From Paenibacillus sp. UNC451MF (GTDB lineage: Bacteria > Bacillota > Bacilli > Paenibacillales > NBRC-103111), in contig NZ_JMLS01000008.1 of assembly GCF_000686845.1 (NCBI RefSeq), forward strand, positions 186,001 to 250,000: 64,000 bases of DNA, in the 5' to 3' direction. The notes beneath the pieces are model-generated. The model made no database searches and had not been told where the DNA came from. It saw only the letters and a program-made list of their open reading frames with translations. The translations under genes were made by a program, and so were the position numbers. Each line of letters starts with the position of its first letter. Position 1 is the stretch's first letter. Shown one piece after another: positions 1 to 9,631 of the stretch.

Positions 1-585
1 TTCGATTTCCATGTCATTATAATTATCAGAAACATTAGGATCTTCAGCCATTGCTGGTGTATTGGATGTACCCCAGCTTTCGACGATTTGCCAGGCATCT
101 TCTCCGTCGAATTGATTTTGCTCGGAATGCTCATCCAAGCTTGTCCGACCAAAAGGCGGTTCAAGAAATTGTTCTTCTACAGGACGATGGTCTTCTGAAT
201 CGCAAGGATCGGGAACGTGCTCAACGCAGTATAATGTGGTTGGAATGGCTTGTAGTCGTTCGAAAGAAATGGGTGCTCCACAAGCATCGCAAAAGCCATA
301 ACGGCCGTTATCTATTCGTTGTAGTGCTTCCTTAACATCTGTAAGATGGCGTTCCCGGTTTTCGTTCAATGCGATGTCCTTGCTTCGTTCGAACAATTCT
401 GAACCCAAATCGGCGGGGTGATTGTCATTAGTAGACAGCTCTCCTGTTTGATTTCTCAGCGATTCATTCAGACCGAAATGTTCGTTTGCTTGCCAATGAT
501 CCTCAAGCCACTGCTTCTCTTCCTGCAGAGTATGTTTAATTTCTTGCAGCTGCTGAGAATTCAATGTGTTCGGGTGATCCGGCAT
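1..585 (-). CDS. ylyA: YlyA/YteA-type TraR/DksA zinc-finger protein (3' truncated by window edge)
   Basis: The gene is open at the left edge; 195 codons are visible. The start is an ATG at 585 preceded by AAAGGAGG at good spacing. An N-terminal helical part (about residues 10-45) is followed by a 'NHPADLGSELFERSKD' segment, typical of the YteA sporulation-associated DksA-like family. A zinc-finger-like motif YGFCDACG sits near residue 106, followed by the family signature RLQAIPT. The second metal pair is C-x-x-H (CVEH) rather than C-x-x-C. The acidic C-terminal tail matches the family. Position upstream of lspA and a RluD-type gene fits Bacillus ylyA, whose product acts on RNA polymerase; that function is taken from the family. 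Confidence 0.85.
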   Translation of the reverse strand, partial: MPDHPNTLNSQQLQEIKHTLQEEKQWLEDHWQANEHFGLNESLRNQTGELSTNDNHPADLGSELFERSKDIALNENRERHLTDVKEALQRIDNGRYGFCDACGAPISFERLQAIPTTLYCVEHVPDPCDSEDHRPVEEQFLEPPFGRTSLDEHSEQNQFDGEDAWQIVESWGTSNTPAMAEDPNVSDNYNDMEIE

Positions 586-692
586 AGGGCCGCCTCCTTT
601 AAGAAATTGCGTTGCTTCTATTTTTAACGGTTCTTGAGCTTTTTACATAGGAAAATCATTGTATTACAGGAAGCGAATAAGGAGATGAAACA

Positions 693-1184
693 TTGATTTA
701 TTACATCTACGCATTAATTGTGCTTCTTTTGGACCAAGCAACCAAATGGGTTATTGTAAATAAGCTGCTGCTAGGTGAGTCCAGGTCGGTTATCGGCGAG
801 TTTTTTCAAATTACTTCCCATCGCAATCGCGGCGCTGCGTTCGGCATTTTGCAAAACCAGAGATGGTTCTTTATCGTAATCACCTTGGTGGTTGCTGCTG
901 CCGTTATCTGGTATTTGCAAAAGACACGCAAGGAAGGACGCAAGCTGTTGCCATTTGCTCTGAGTTTACTGCTCGGAGGGGCACTCGGTAACTTTATCGA
1001 CCGCGCTCTGTTCGGTGAAGTGGTAGACTTTTTGCAATTCCGTTTTCAATTCAATTGGTTCGGATCCCATGTAGACTATACCTATCCGATCTTTAATATT
1101 GCGGATTCAGCCATTGTTGTCGGGGTGGCACTGATTTTCATTGATTCACTAATCAGCTGGAATAAAGAAAGGAGAGGCGCATAA
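693..1184 (+). CDS. lspA: Lipoprotein signal peptidase (signal peptidase II)
   Basis: A 163-aa integral membrane aspartyl protease that removes the signal peptide of diacylglyceryl-modified prolipoproteins. Family blocks are visible: LDQATK near residue 14, NRGAAFG at 45-51, GNFIDR with catalytic Asp103, and FNIADSAI with catalytic Asp138. Four hydrophobic membrane segments are evident. The start is a TTG at 693 behind AAGGAG. The stop lies 5 bp before the next start, so it is probably cotranscribed with the downstream pseudouridine synthase. Several lipoproteins encoded here (at 43474, 48481 and 56167) would be substrates. Confidence 0.95.
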   Translation: MIYYIYALIVLLLDQATKWVIVNKLLLGESRSVIGEFFQITSHRNRGAAFGILQNQRWFFIVITLVVAAAVIWYLQKTRKEGRKLLPFALSLLLGGALGNFIDRALFGEVVDFLQFRFQFNWFGSHVDYTYPIFNIADSAIVVGVALIFIDSLISWNKERRGA

Positions 1185-1189
1185 ACAAC

Positions 1190-2137
1190 ATGACAGTTTC
1201 GGATCAAGAACAACTGGAGCAAACGATGGAATGGATCGTAGGAGCTGAAGAGCGTGGCGAACGGGTTGATAAATTTATCACCGAATCATTAGAAGAAGAC
1301 GTATCCCGTACGCAGGTGCAGCAATGGATTAAAGAAGGGCATCTCACAGTCAATGGAGGCCAGATAAAGGCGAATTACAAGCTAGCAGAAGGTGACCGTC
1401 TGTTTCTTACTATTCCTGAACCGGAGGAATTAAACCTTGAGCCTGAAGCAATTCCGCTTGAGGTTGTATACGAAGACTCCGATGTTATCGTTGTGAACAA
1501 ATCTAGAGGTCTTGTCGTTCATCCTGCTCCCGGGCACTATTCCGGCACTCTGGTTAATGCGCTAATGTATCACTGCAAGGACTTATCCGGTATTAATGGA
1601 GTCATGAGACCAGGGATCGTCCACCGAATTGATAAAGATACTTCAGGTCTTCTGATGGCAGCCAAAAATGATTTGGCGCATGTTTCATTAGCCGCTCAGT
1701 TGAAAGAGCATTCCGTTAATCGAAAATATTTGGCCGTTGTACACGGTAATGTAGCTCATGATCATGGTACGATAGACGCTCCAATCGGAAGAGACCCGCA
1801 CGACCGGAAGCTCTATACGGTAACTGAAAAAAACAGCAAGCATGCAGTGACTCATTTTGTCGTGCTGGAGCGATTCGGCGATTTCACTTTGATGGAGCTA
1901 AAGCTGGAGACCGGCCGTACCCATCAAATTCGGGTCCACATGAAATTTATCGGACATCCTTTGGCCGGAGATCCGGCATACGGACCTGCAAGAAGCCAGC
2001 ATGTTACCATCGAGGGACAAGCGCTGCATGCGGCTGTTCTTGGCTTTGTGCATCCACGGACGGGCGAGCATTTACAGTTTGAAGCAGAGCTGCCTGAAGA
2101 TATGCAGCACTTGCTGCATGTGTTAAAAAATCGATAA
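1190..2137 (+). CDS. ylyB: RluD/YlyB-type pseudouridine synthase
   Basis: A 315-aa RNA pseudouridine synthase of the RluA/RluD family. Residues 22-80 form an S4 RNA-binding domain and about residues 95-300 the catalytic domain. The catalytic motif HRIDKDTSGLL is at 145-155, with the nucleophile Asp148. Bacterial relatives modify the large-subunit rRNA. The ATG at 1190 is served by a GGAG inside the end of lspA, which suggests translational coupling. The exact rRNA target cannot be read from sequence. Gene order lspA-ylyB matches Bacillus. Confidence 0.92.
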   Translation: MTVSDQEQLEQTMEWIVGAEERGERVDKFITESLEEDVSRTQVQQWIKEGHLTVNGGQIKANYKLAEGDRLFLTIPEPEELNLEPEAIPLEVVYEDSDVIVVNKSRGLVVHPAPGHYSGTLVNALMYHCKDLSGINGVMRPGIVHRIDKDTSGLLMAAKNDLAHVSLAAQLKEHSVNRKYLAVVHGNVAHDHGTIDAPIGRDPHDRKLYTVTEKNSKHAVTHFVVLERFGDFTLMELKLETGRTHQIRVHMKFIGHPLAGDPAYGPARSQHVTIEGQALHAAVLGFVHPRTGEHLQFEAELPEDMQHLLHVLKNR

Positions 2138-2151
2138 GGACGGACTGAAGC

Positions 2152-3306
2152 ATGGAACATTTGATTAATCCCAAAGTAAAAGACATCCAAATATCAGGTA
2201 TCCGTAAAATATCCAATCTGGTTAGCACTTATAAGGATGCTGTAACCTTGACGATCGGGCAGCCGGATTTTCCGACTCCAGATCATATTATGAAGGCTGC
2301 CAAGGCGGCTATCGATGCTCATAAGACAACCTATACGCCTAACCCCGGTATGTTGGAGCTTCGACAAGCGGTAGCTCAATTTGTGGATCATAAGTACGGG
2401 TTGAAATATCGTCCGGAAACGGAAGTGATCGTAACGACGGGCGCTAGCCAAGCGCTCGATATTACACTTCGCACCATTCTGGAAGCGGGCAGTGAGGTTA
2501 TTTTACCCGGACCTATCTATCCGGGGTATGAGCCACTAGTACGCTTGTGCGGTGGCGAGCCTGTGTATGTCGACACACGTGCCAATGGATTCAAGCTTAC
2601 CGCAGACCTTTTGGAGCCGCATATTACGGAGAAAACGCGCTGCATCATTCTGTGCTACCCTTCGAACCCTACGGGTCGAGTGTTGAACCCACAGGAGCTG
2701 GCGGATATTGCGCGGCTGCTTGAGGACAAATCTATTTTTGTCATTTCAGATGAAATCTACAGTGAGCTTATTTATGATCAGCCGCATACTTCTCTTGCAT
2801 CGTTTCAGGCAATGCGTGAGAAGACGATTGTCATCAACGGTTTGTCAAAGTCACATTCCATGACCGGTTGGCGAATTGGTTTCACCTTTGCACCAGAATA
2901 TTTGTCGCAGCACATGGTCAAAGTACACCAGTACAATGTCACTTGTGCGAGCTCTATCAGTCAGTATGCTGCATTAGAAGCATTGACTAATGGGATCGAT
3001 GATGCACTTCCAATGAAGGAAGCTTATATTGAACGTCGTGATTTCGTGTATGACCGTCTAGTCCAAATGGGCTTTGAGCTGGATAAGCCGGAAGGGGCGT
3101 TTTATTTATTCCCGTCGATTGAACGTTTCAAGCTGAGTTCAATGGATTTCACGATGAAGCTGCTGGATGAACAGAAAGTAGCCGTCGTTCCGGGCGATGC
3201 CTTTTCTATTTATGGAGAAGGGTACATTCGAATTTCTTATGCGTATGGTATGGATTTGCTTGAAAAAGCTATGGATCGCTTGGAGACCTTTGTTAAGAAG
3301 CTGTAA
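2152..3306 (+). CDS. patA: N-acetyl-LL-diaminopimelate aminotransferase (PatA-like, PLP fold type I)
   Basis: A 384-aa class I/II aminotransferase. The PLP-binding lysine is Lys233 in SKSHSMTGWRIGF. Other family blocks are TYTPNPGMLELR, the PSNPTGR segment, and a C-terminal arginine in YIRISYA. The closest recognisable family is Bacillus PatA, which converts N-acetyl-L-2-amino-6-oxopimelate to N-acetyl-LL-diaminopimelate. The other two enzymes of this acetylated route, dapH and dapL, are encoded within 3 kb on the opposite strand, which supports the assignment over a generic aspartate aminotransferase. It lies 14 bp after ylyB and ends at a terminator. Confidence 0.85.
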   Translation: MEHLINPKVKDIQISGIRKISNLVSTYKDAVTLTIGQPDFPTPDHIMKAAKAAIDAHKTTYTPNPGMLELRQAVAQFVDHKYGLKYRPETEVIVTTGASQALDITLRTILEAGSEVILPGPIYPGYEPLVRLCGGEPVYVDTRANGFKLTADLLEPHITEKTRCIILCYPSNPTGRVLNPQELADIARLLEDKSIFVISDEIYSELIYDQPHTSLASFQAMREKTIVINGLSKSHSMTGWRIGFTFAPEYLSQHMVKVHQYNVTCASSISQYAALEALTNGIDDALPMKEAYIERRDFVYDRLVQMGFELDKPEGAFYLFPSIERFKLSSMDFTMKLLDEQKVAVVPGDAFSIYGEGYIRISYAYGMDLLEKAMDRLETFVKKL

Positions 3307-3323
3307 GTGAATATGAACACGGA

Positions 3324-3360
3324 AGGACCGAGAAACCAAGTTTCCTCGGTTCTTTTTATT
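3324..3360 (+). terminator. Intrinsic terminator after patA
   Basis: ACCGAGAAAC pairs with GTTTCCTCGGT (one bulged base) around a CAA loop and is followed by TTCTTTTTATTT. It ends the ylyA-side lspA-ylyB-patA transcript. Confidence 0.8.
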
Positions 3361-3402
3361 TAAGAGAATATGAAAGCCTTAGTCACGGGCAAAATAAGGT
3401 TG

Positions 3403-3455
3403 TTGACATGAAACCATTTGGTTTCATATAATATAAAATGAAACCAAATGGTTTC
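3403..3455 (+). promoter_or_regulatory. Consensus sigma-A promoter with two palindromic operators
   Basis: TTGACA (3403-3408) and TATAAT (3427-3432) are both perfect and separated by 18 bp. One palindrome, GAAACCA-TT-TGGTTTC (3410-3425), fills the spacer. A second, GAAACCA-AA-TGGTTTC (3440-3455), sits at the expected transcription start. The arms are identical, the centres differ, and the two sites are 30 bp (about three turns) apart. The ArsR-type repressor encoded downstream is the obvious candidate ligand; that is inference. Confidence 0.85.
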
Positions 3456-3482
3456 GCAAATAAGTTGTTGGAGGAATTATAA

Positions 3483-3905
3483 ATGAGCCAGAATACACTT
3501 CCTGATATTCGTCAAACGTTAACATTGAATGCACCTATTCAAAAAGTATGGGACGCTGTTGCAACAGCCGATGGCATCGCAGCTTGGTTTATGCCTAATA
3601 ATTTTCAGCCTATTGAAGGCTATGAGTTTCATTTGAACGCTGGTCCTTTTGGAGATTCACCTTGTAAAGTAACTGAGCTTGATCCTCCAAACCGACTTTC
3701 TTTCCAATGGGGAAAAGACTGGACACTTACATTTGAATTAATTGATAAGGGTAGTAAAACGGAATTCACTTTAATTCATTCCGGATGGGATGCTGACAAA
3801 GTGACTGAATTCGACCAACCACATACAGCTGTTAGAGACAACATGTCCCGTGGTTGGGAAGGAATCCAGAAGAAACTGGCAGCTTATGTTGAAGGAGCGC
3901 AATGA
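3483..3905 (+). CDS. AHSA1/SRPBCC-domain protein
   Basis: A 140-aa protein with the START-like AHSA1 fold. It opens with an IRQTLTLNAPIQKVWDAVA strand-helix pattern, then WFMPNN, a central PCKVTELDPPNRLSFQW segment, and a C-terminal helix containing RDNMSRGWEGIQKKL. Such proteins form a hydrophobic cavity for small ligands, and none is identifiable here. The ATG is preceded by GGAGG. It overlaps the downstream ArsR gene by 4 bp. AHSA1-ArsR pairs are common in Bacilli, usually self-regulated and of unknown substrate. Confidence 0.88.
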   Translation: MSQNTLPDIRQTLTLNAPIQKVWDAVATADGIAAWFMPNNFQPIEGYEFHLNAGPFGDSPCKVTELDPPNRLSFQWGKDWTLTFELIDKGSKTEFTLIHSGWDADKVTEFDQPHTAVRDNMSRGWEGIQKKLAAYVEGAQ

Positions 3906-4285
3906 GCTCCTCCACTCAAAAGCACGATGTTTTTCAAGCCATAGCGGATCCCACTCGACGCAAGCTGCTTAAGCTGCTGGTTGATGAGGAAATGCCGGTT
4001 ACAGTCATTAGCGGTCATTTTCCAATGAGCAGAACGGCCGTTTCCAAGCACCTGCGGATTTTATCAGATGCAGGTCTTGTGAAGGAAAGAAAGGTCGGCC
4101 GCGAAACTAGGTATCGTTTGGATACAGAACCGCTTCAGGAACTAAAGAGGTGGTTAAGCTTCTATGAACGCTATTGGGAAAATAAAATGGCTGCTCTGAA
4201 GCGTTACGTGGAGACGGATGAAGGACAAGGCGGAACAGTTCCGCTAGAATGGTTGGAGAATAAGAAGATTTCGGAAGAAGAATAA
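3902..4285 (+). CDS. ArsR-family winged-helix repressor
   Basis: A 127-aa protein. Residues 8-90 form an ArsR winged helix: AIADPTRRKLLKLL, then the recognition helix MSRTAVSKHLRILSDAGLV and the wing segment ERKVGRETRYRLD. No metal-binding CxC motif is present, so it belongs to the ligand- or partner-responsive ArsR group, not the arsenic group. The ATG overlaps the preceding stop (ATGA). It probably binds the two palindromes at 3410-3455 and represses its own operon. Confidence 0.9.
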   Translation: MSSSTQKHDVFQAIADPTRRKLLKLLVDEEMPVTVISGHFPMSRTAVSKHLRILSDAGLVKERKVGRETRYRLDTEPLQELKRWLSFYERYWENKMAALKRYVETDEGQGGTVPLEWLENKKISEEE

Positions 4286-4298
4286 TGCGTTATATACA

Positions 4299-4340
4299 GA
4301 AGCTCCTTCGCCTGCTTTATGAGGTCGAAGGAGCTTTACT
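4299..4340. terminator. Hairpin between convergent genes
   Basis: AAGCTCCTTCG (4300-4310) pairs with CGAAGGAGCTT (4326-4336) around a 15-nt loop. Only weak T-runs flank it. It sits between the convergent ArsR gene and dapL and may terminate in both directions. Confidence 0.6.
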
Positions 4341-4361
4341 TGTTGGTAGCTTCGGATTTGC

Positions 4362-5522
4362 TTAGCTGCCCGATTCCGATTTCCATTCCACATAGCTGCT
4401 GATCGTTTGGATGGCAAGATCGATGGCTTGCTCGTTCGGTTCGATTTTAGCGTGATGAAGTCCGTATGGAGTATCCACGCCAAGCCAGAACATGAATCCA
4501 GGGATGTTTTCGAGGAAATAACCGAAGTCTTCTCCGGTCATTGCTTCTGTACATTCAATTAACTGCATGTCGCTGTGGTTGCGAACCCAATTCATGAATT
4601 CTACCGTAACGTCTGCATGATTGAATACTTGGCGATAATTAGCACCGTAGTCAATATTGACTTTGCAATTATAAGAAGTCTCCATACCCGCTGTTAAAGC
4701 TTCGATGCGTGATTTTATTAATGTCATCGTTTCAGCGGATAAAGTACGTATCGTGCCTTCCAGGCGAGCTTTTTCGGCAATAATGTTTTGCTTTGTGCCA
4801 CCGTCGATTTTCCCGATAGTAATAACGGCAGAATCCAGGGGATTCACATTGCGGGATATAATCGATTGCAGCTGGGATACAAGCTGACACGCCGTAATGA
4901 CCATATCGTTAGACAGATGTGGATAGGCTGCATGCCCGCCTTTACCGATCAAGTCAATGAACAGCTCAGAGGTGTTGGCGAACAAAATTCCCGGTCTTGT
5001 CGCAATGGTTCCTACGGGATATTCGGGAGCGACATGTAGCGCGATAATCTGATCCGGCATCCAGTCTTGAAGTTCTTCGCTCTCGAGCATAGGCTTTGCT
5101 CCGCCGGGTCCTTCTTCCGCAGGTTGAAAAATAAAGGTAATATCGTCACGTATCGGATTGTTGACAAAATGGGTGAGAACCCCCAAACCGATAGACATAT
5201 GGACATCATGACCGCATGCGTGCATATAGCCTTCATGGGTGGATCGGAATTCATAGCTTGTGTCCTCAACGATGGGCAAGCCGTCCATATCTGCACGATA
5301 GCCGAAACGGCGGGCAGGAGCCGTACCTTTGACATTCACCAGAATGCCGGTGCGCCAAGTACGGATTTCATAGCGATCTTCAGGAAGGGTTTTGATGTAA
5401 TCAAGTAAGTACTGTTGAGTTTTGAACTCCGCGAAGCCAGCCTCAGGGATTTGATGGAGCTCTCTGCGAATGGCTACAAAAGGGCTTGGATTGTCGACAA
5501 TGCTTTTGCTAGATGCAGTCAT
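4362..5522 (-). CDS. dapL: N-acetyldiaminopimelate deacetylase
   Basis: A 386-aa M20-family metallopeptidase. The metal and catalytic blocks are [17 protein letters not shown], the EEGPGGA glutamate pair and TGEDFGYF, with a dimerisation domain between about residues 180 and 290. Together with dapH (next gene) and patA (opposite strand) it completes the acetylated diaminopimelate route, releasing acetate from N-acetyl-LL-DAP. The ATG at 5522 has TAAGGAGG upstream. Other M20 amidohydrolases look similar, but the neighbours decide the call. Confidence 0.9.
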   Translation of the reverse strand: MTASSKSIVDNPSPFVAIRRELHQIPEAGFAEFKTQQYLLDYIKTLPEDRYEIRTWRTGILVNVKGTAPARRFGYRADMDGLPIVEDTSYEFRSTHEGYMHACGHDVHMSIGLGVLTHFVNNPIRDDITFIFQPAEEGPGGAKPMLESEELQDWMPDQIIALHVAPEYPVGTIATRPGILFANTSELFIDLIGKGGHAAYPHLSNDMVITACQLVSQLQSIISRNVNPLDSAVITIGKIDGGTKQNIIAEKARLEGTIRTLSAETMTLIKSRIEALTAGMETSYNCKVNIDYGANYRQVFNHADVTVEFMNWVRNHSDMQLIECTEAMTGEDFGYFLENIPGFMFWLGVDTPYGLHHAKIEPNEQAIDLAIQTISSYVEWKSESGS

Positions 5523-5561
5523 GAGAAACGGCCTCCTTAGTTATTTGTGTACCATGATAAA

Positions 5562-5592
5562 CAAAAAGCCCGGCGAGAATCGCCGAGCCCTT
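5562..5592 (-). terminator. Intrinsic terminator between dapH and dapL
   Basis: Read on the minus strand, GGCTCGGCGA-TTC-TCGCCGGGC is followed by TTTTTGTTT. This strong hairpin lies 17-47 bp past the dapH stop and 40 bp before the dapL start, leaving almost no room for a separate dapL promoter. Confidence 0.85.
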
Positions 5593-5608
5593 TGCCAGGC
5601 ACATTGGT

Positions 5609-6319
5609 TTACAGCGTGCGCAGGTCTTGCAAAATTTCGGTTTTGGACTTGGTTTTAGCGTCAACGGTTTTGATTACGCGAGCAGGAGCTCCAGCAACGA
5701 CCGTGTTCTCAGGTACATCAACAGTAACAACCGCTCCAGCCGCAACGACAGAGCCTTTACCTATACGTACGCCTTCAAGGATAACGGCATTAGCACCTAC
5801 AAGTACATCATCTTCGATGACAACCGGTTGAGCAGAAGGAGGCTCAATAACGCCAGCTACAACAGAACCTGCACCGATATGGCACATTGCGCCGATTTTA
5901 GCGCGTCCGCCAACAACAACGTTCATGTCGATCATAGTACCTGCACCGATGGAAGCGCCGATGTTGATGGAAGCGCCCATCATGATGATAGCATTATCGC
6001 CGATTGCCACTTTATCACGGATAATAGCGCCTGGCTCGATACGAGCGTTGATGTTTTTCAGATCAAGCATAGGAATCGCCGAGTTACGACGGTCGTTCTC
6101 TACAACATAATCTTCAATTTTCGCCTGGTTCTCGTCGATAACGCGTTTTACTTCTGTCCATTCGCCGAACAGAACACCGCTTTTACCGGAGATGAAGGAT
6201 TGGATGCTAGCTCCAAAATCGATGGATTCCAAATCGCCCTTCACATATACTTTCACTGGGGTTTTTTTCGTGCTGGTTTTAATAAAATTAATAACTTCAT
6301 CTGTGTTCATTTCTAACAT
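5609..6319 (-). CDS. dapH: Tetrahydrodipicolinate N-acetyltransferase
   Basis: A 236-aa left-handed beta-helix acyltransferase that acetylates tetrahydrodipicolinate with acetyl-CoA. An alpha-helical N-terminal domain (about residues 1-85) precedes hexapeptide repeats such as IGDNAI, IGASIG, IGAGSV and IGKGSV (about residues 90-220). The ATG at 6319 has AAGGAG 11 nt upstream; a second in-frame ATG at 6310 is less well placed. It is divergent from the pyr operon and has its own promoter. Confidence 0.95.
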   Translation of the reverse strand: MLEMNTDEVINFIKTSTKKTPVKVYVKGDLESIDFGASIQSFISGKSGVLFGEWTEVKRVIDENQAKIEDYVVENDRRNSAIPMLDLKNINARIEPGAIIRDKVAIGDNAIIMMGASINIGASIGAGTMIDMNVVVGGRAKIGAMCHIGAGSVVAGVIEPPSAQPVVIEDDVLVGANAVILEGVRIGKGSVVAAGAVVTVDVPENTVVAGAPARVIKTVDAKTKSKTEILQDLRTL

Positions 6320-6391
6320 GCTAATTCCAACTCCTTATGTAAAATAACGTGCGCCGGATCGATATCAGACACAACGAAATCATTCCTTTCC

Positions 6392-6420
6392 TTTATAGCA
6401 TAAATGAGATGTTCTAGCAA
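6392..6420 (-). promoter_or_regulatory. Promoter of dapH
   Basis: On the minus strand, TTGCTA (6420-6415) and TATAAA (6397-6392) are separated by 17 bp, about 70 bp upstream of the dapH start. Confidence 0.6.
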
Positions 6421-6425
6421 TGTAT

Positions 6426-6445
6426 CTGTCGACATACATCGACAG
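6426..6445. promoter_or_regulatory. Inverted repeat between divergent dapH and pyr promoters
   Basis: CTGTCGA-CATACA-TCGACAG has perfect 7-bp arms. It lies exactly between the two -35 elements (6415-6420 on minus, 6452-6457 on plus). It could be an operator acting on both; no regulator is assigned. Confidence 0.5.
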
Positions 6446-6451
6446 TTGCTA

Positions 6452-6480
6452 TTGACAGAGACAGTTGATCATGAGATAAT
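6452..6480 (+). promoter_or_regulatory. pyr operon promoter
   Basis: TTGACA (6452-6457), a 17-bp spacer and GATAAT (6475-6480). Transcription would start near 6487, just upstream of the PyrR leader. Confidence 0.85.
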
Positions 6481-6496
6481 ACTCCCAACTGAATAG

Positions 6497-8159
<1,663 letters not shown>

Positions 8160-8251
8160 TCGCTGAGGACTTGCCGGCTTGCTATCACTCATGTGAATGA
8201 ATCCAATTGCTGGACACACTATAGGTAATAACGAACTACTGGGAGGGCATT

Positions 8252-9538
8252 ATGGGAATCTGGATCTTAAACGCTCAAGTCGTTGCTTCCGGCAACGAGC
8301 TGACGAAACAACATATCTTAGTAGAAGGCAATGTGATCGAAAAGATCGTAGACGCGGCAAAAGAACAGCCGGATACGGCAGGACACACGGTAATTGATGC
8401 GGCCGGGAAGCTGGTGACACCTGGATTAATCGATATGCACGTTCACTTGCGCGAACCAGGGTTTGAACATAAAGAAACCATTGCTACAGGTACTCGCTCC
8501 GCGGCTAGAGGAGGCTACACAACGATTGCTTGTATGCCGAATACACGGCCGGTTATCGATACAGTCGAAACGGTTAAATACGTGCTGGACAAGGCTGCAA
8601 CGGAAGGCGTTGTTCGAGTGCTGCCTTACGGCTGCATTACGAAAAATGAGCTCGGTCGCGAGCTGACGGATTTTGACGCTTTGAAAGAAGCTGGAGTCAT
8701 CGGGTACACGGACGACGGTGTGGGCGTACAAAGCGCTCAAATGATGAAGGATGCAATGGCTAAGGCAGCTTCAATTGGAATGCCGGTTATCGCACACTGT
8801 GAGGATAACACCTTGGTGGAAGGCGCTTGGGTAAGCGAAGGCGCATTTTCCAAAAAGCATGGATTGAAAGGAATTCCTAACGAATCGGAAGCTATCCATG
8901 TCGGCCGTGATGTGCTGCTGGCGGAAGCAACTGGCGTTCATTATCATGTTTGTCACGTGAGCACGGAGCAATCAGTTCGCCTAATTCGTCACGCGAAGCA
9001 GTTCGGTATTAAAGTGACCGCGGAAGTGTGTCCGCATCACTTGCTGCTATCCGATGAAGACATCCCGGGTATGGATGCCAACTGGAAGATGAATCCTCCA
9101 CTGCGCACACCGAGAGACGTTCAAGCATGTATCGAAGGCTTGCTGGATGGCACGATCGATATTATCGTAACGGACCATGCTCCCCACAGCGAAGAGGAAA
9201 AAGCACGTGGCGTTGATCTGGCACCGTTCGGTATCGTAGGATTCGAGACGGCTTTCCCGCTCTTGTATACTAAATTTGTCGCTACAGGGCAATGGACACT
9301 GCAGTTCCTGGTTGAGAAAATGACATCCCTTCCAGCGCAAGTGTTCGGATTACCACTCGGAACTCTTGAAGTCGGTAAAGAAGCGGATATCGCAATCATT
9401 GATCTGGATGCAGAAAAAGAGGTTAATCCGGAAGAGTTCGCATCCAAAGGTCGCAATACACCGTTCACAGGATGGAAGCTTAAAGGCTGGCCGACATTAA
9501 CTATATTCGGCGGCAAAGTGGTTTGGTCTGAAGCGTAG
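8252..9538 (+). CDS. pyrC: Dihydroorotase
   Basis: A 428-aa class I amidohydrolase that cyclises carbamoyl-aspartate to dihydroorotate. Metal-site blocks are DMHVHLREPG near residue 56, CMPNTRP near 95, a CEDN segment, and a TDHAPHS block near 303. The ATG at 8252 has GGGAGG upstream. About 90 bp separate it from pyrB with no terminator, consistent with one operon. Confidence 0.96.
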   Translation: MGIWILNAQVVASGNELTKQHILVEGNVIEKIVDAAKEQPDTAGHTVIDAAGKLVTPGLIDMHVHLREPGFEHKETIATGTRSAARGGYTTIACMPNTRPVIDTVETVKYVLDKAATEGVVRVLPYGCITKNELGRELTDFDALKEAGVIGYTDDGVGVQSAQMMKDAMAKAASIGMPVIAHCEDNTLVEGAWVSEGAFSKKHGLKGIPNESEAIHVGRDVLLAEATGVHYHVCHVSTEQSVRLIRHAKQFGIKVTAEVCPHHLLLSDEDIPGMDANWKMNPPLRTPRDVQACIEGLLDGTIDIIVTDHAPHSEEEKARGVDLAPFGIVGFETAFPLLYTKFVATGQWTLQFLVEKMTSLPAQVFGLPLGTLEVGKEADIAIIDLDAEKEVNPEEFASKGRNTPFTGWKLKGWPTLTIFGGKVVWSEA

Positions 9539-9631
9539 ATTCTCGATCAGAGATGCTACCAAAGTACTTAAGTAATTCATCGTTCATTTTTAACATATAG
9601 GATTCTTTACACTGAGAAGGAGTTGAAGACG

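Noticed and set aside
5569-5592. dapL-specific promoter in the dapH-dapL gap
   Set aside because: No credible -35/-10 pair; only the terminator and ribosome site fit in the space.
5627-6316. 229-codon frame antisense to dapH
   Set aside because: A shadow of the repetitive hexapeptide coding; no ribosome site and no family features.
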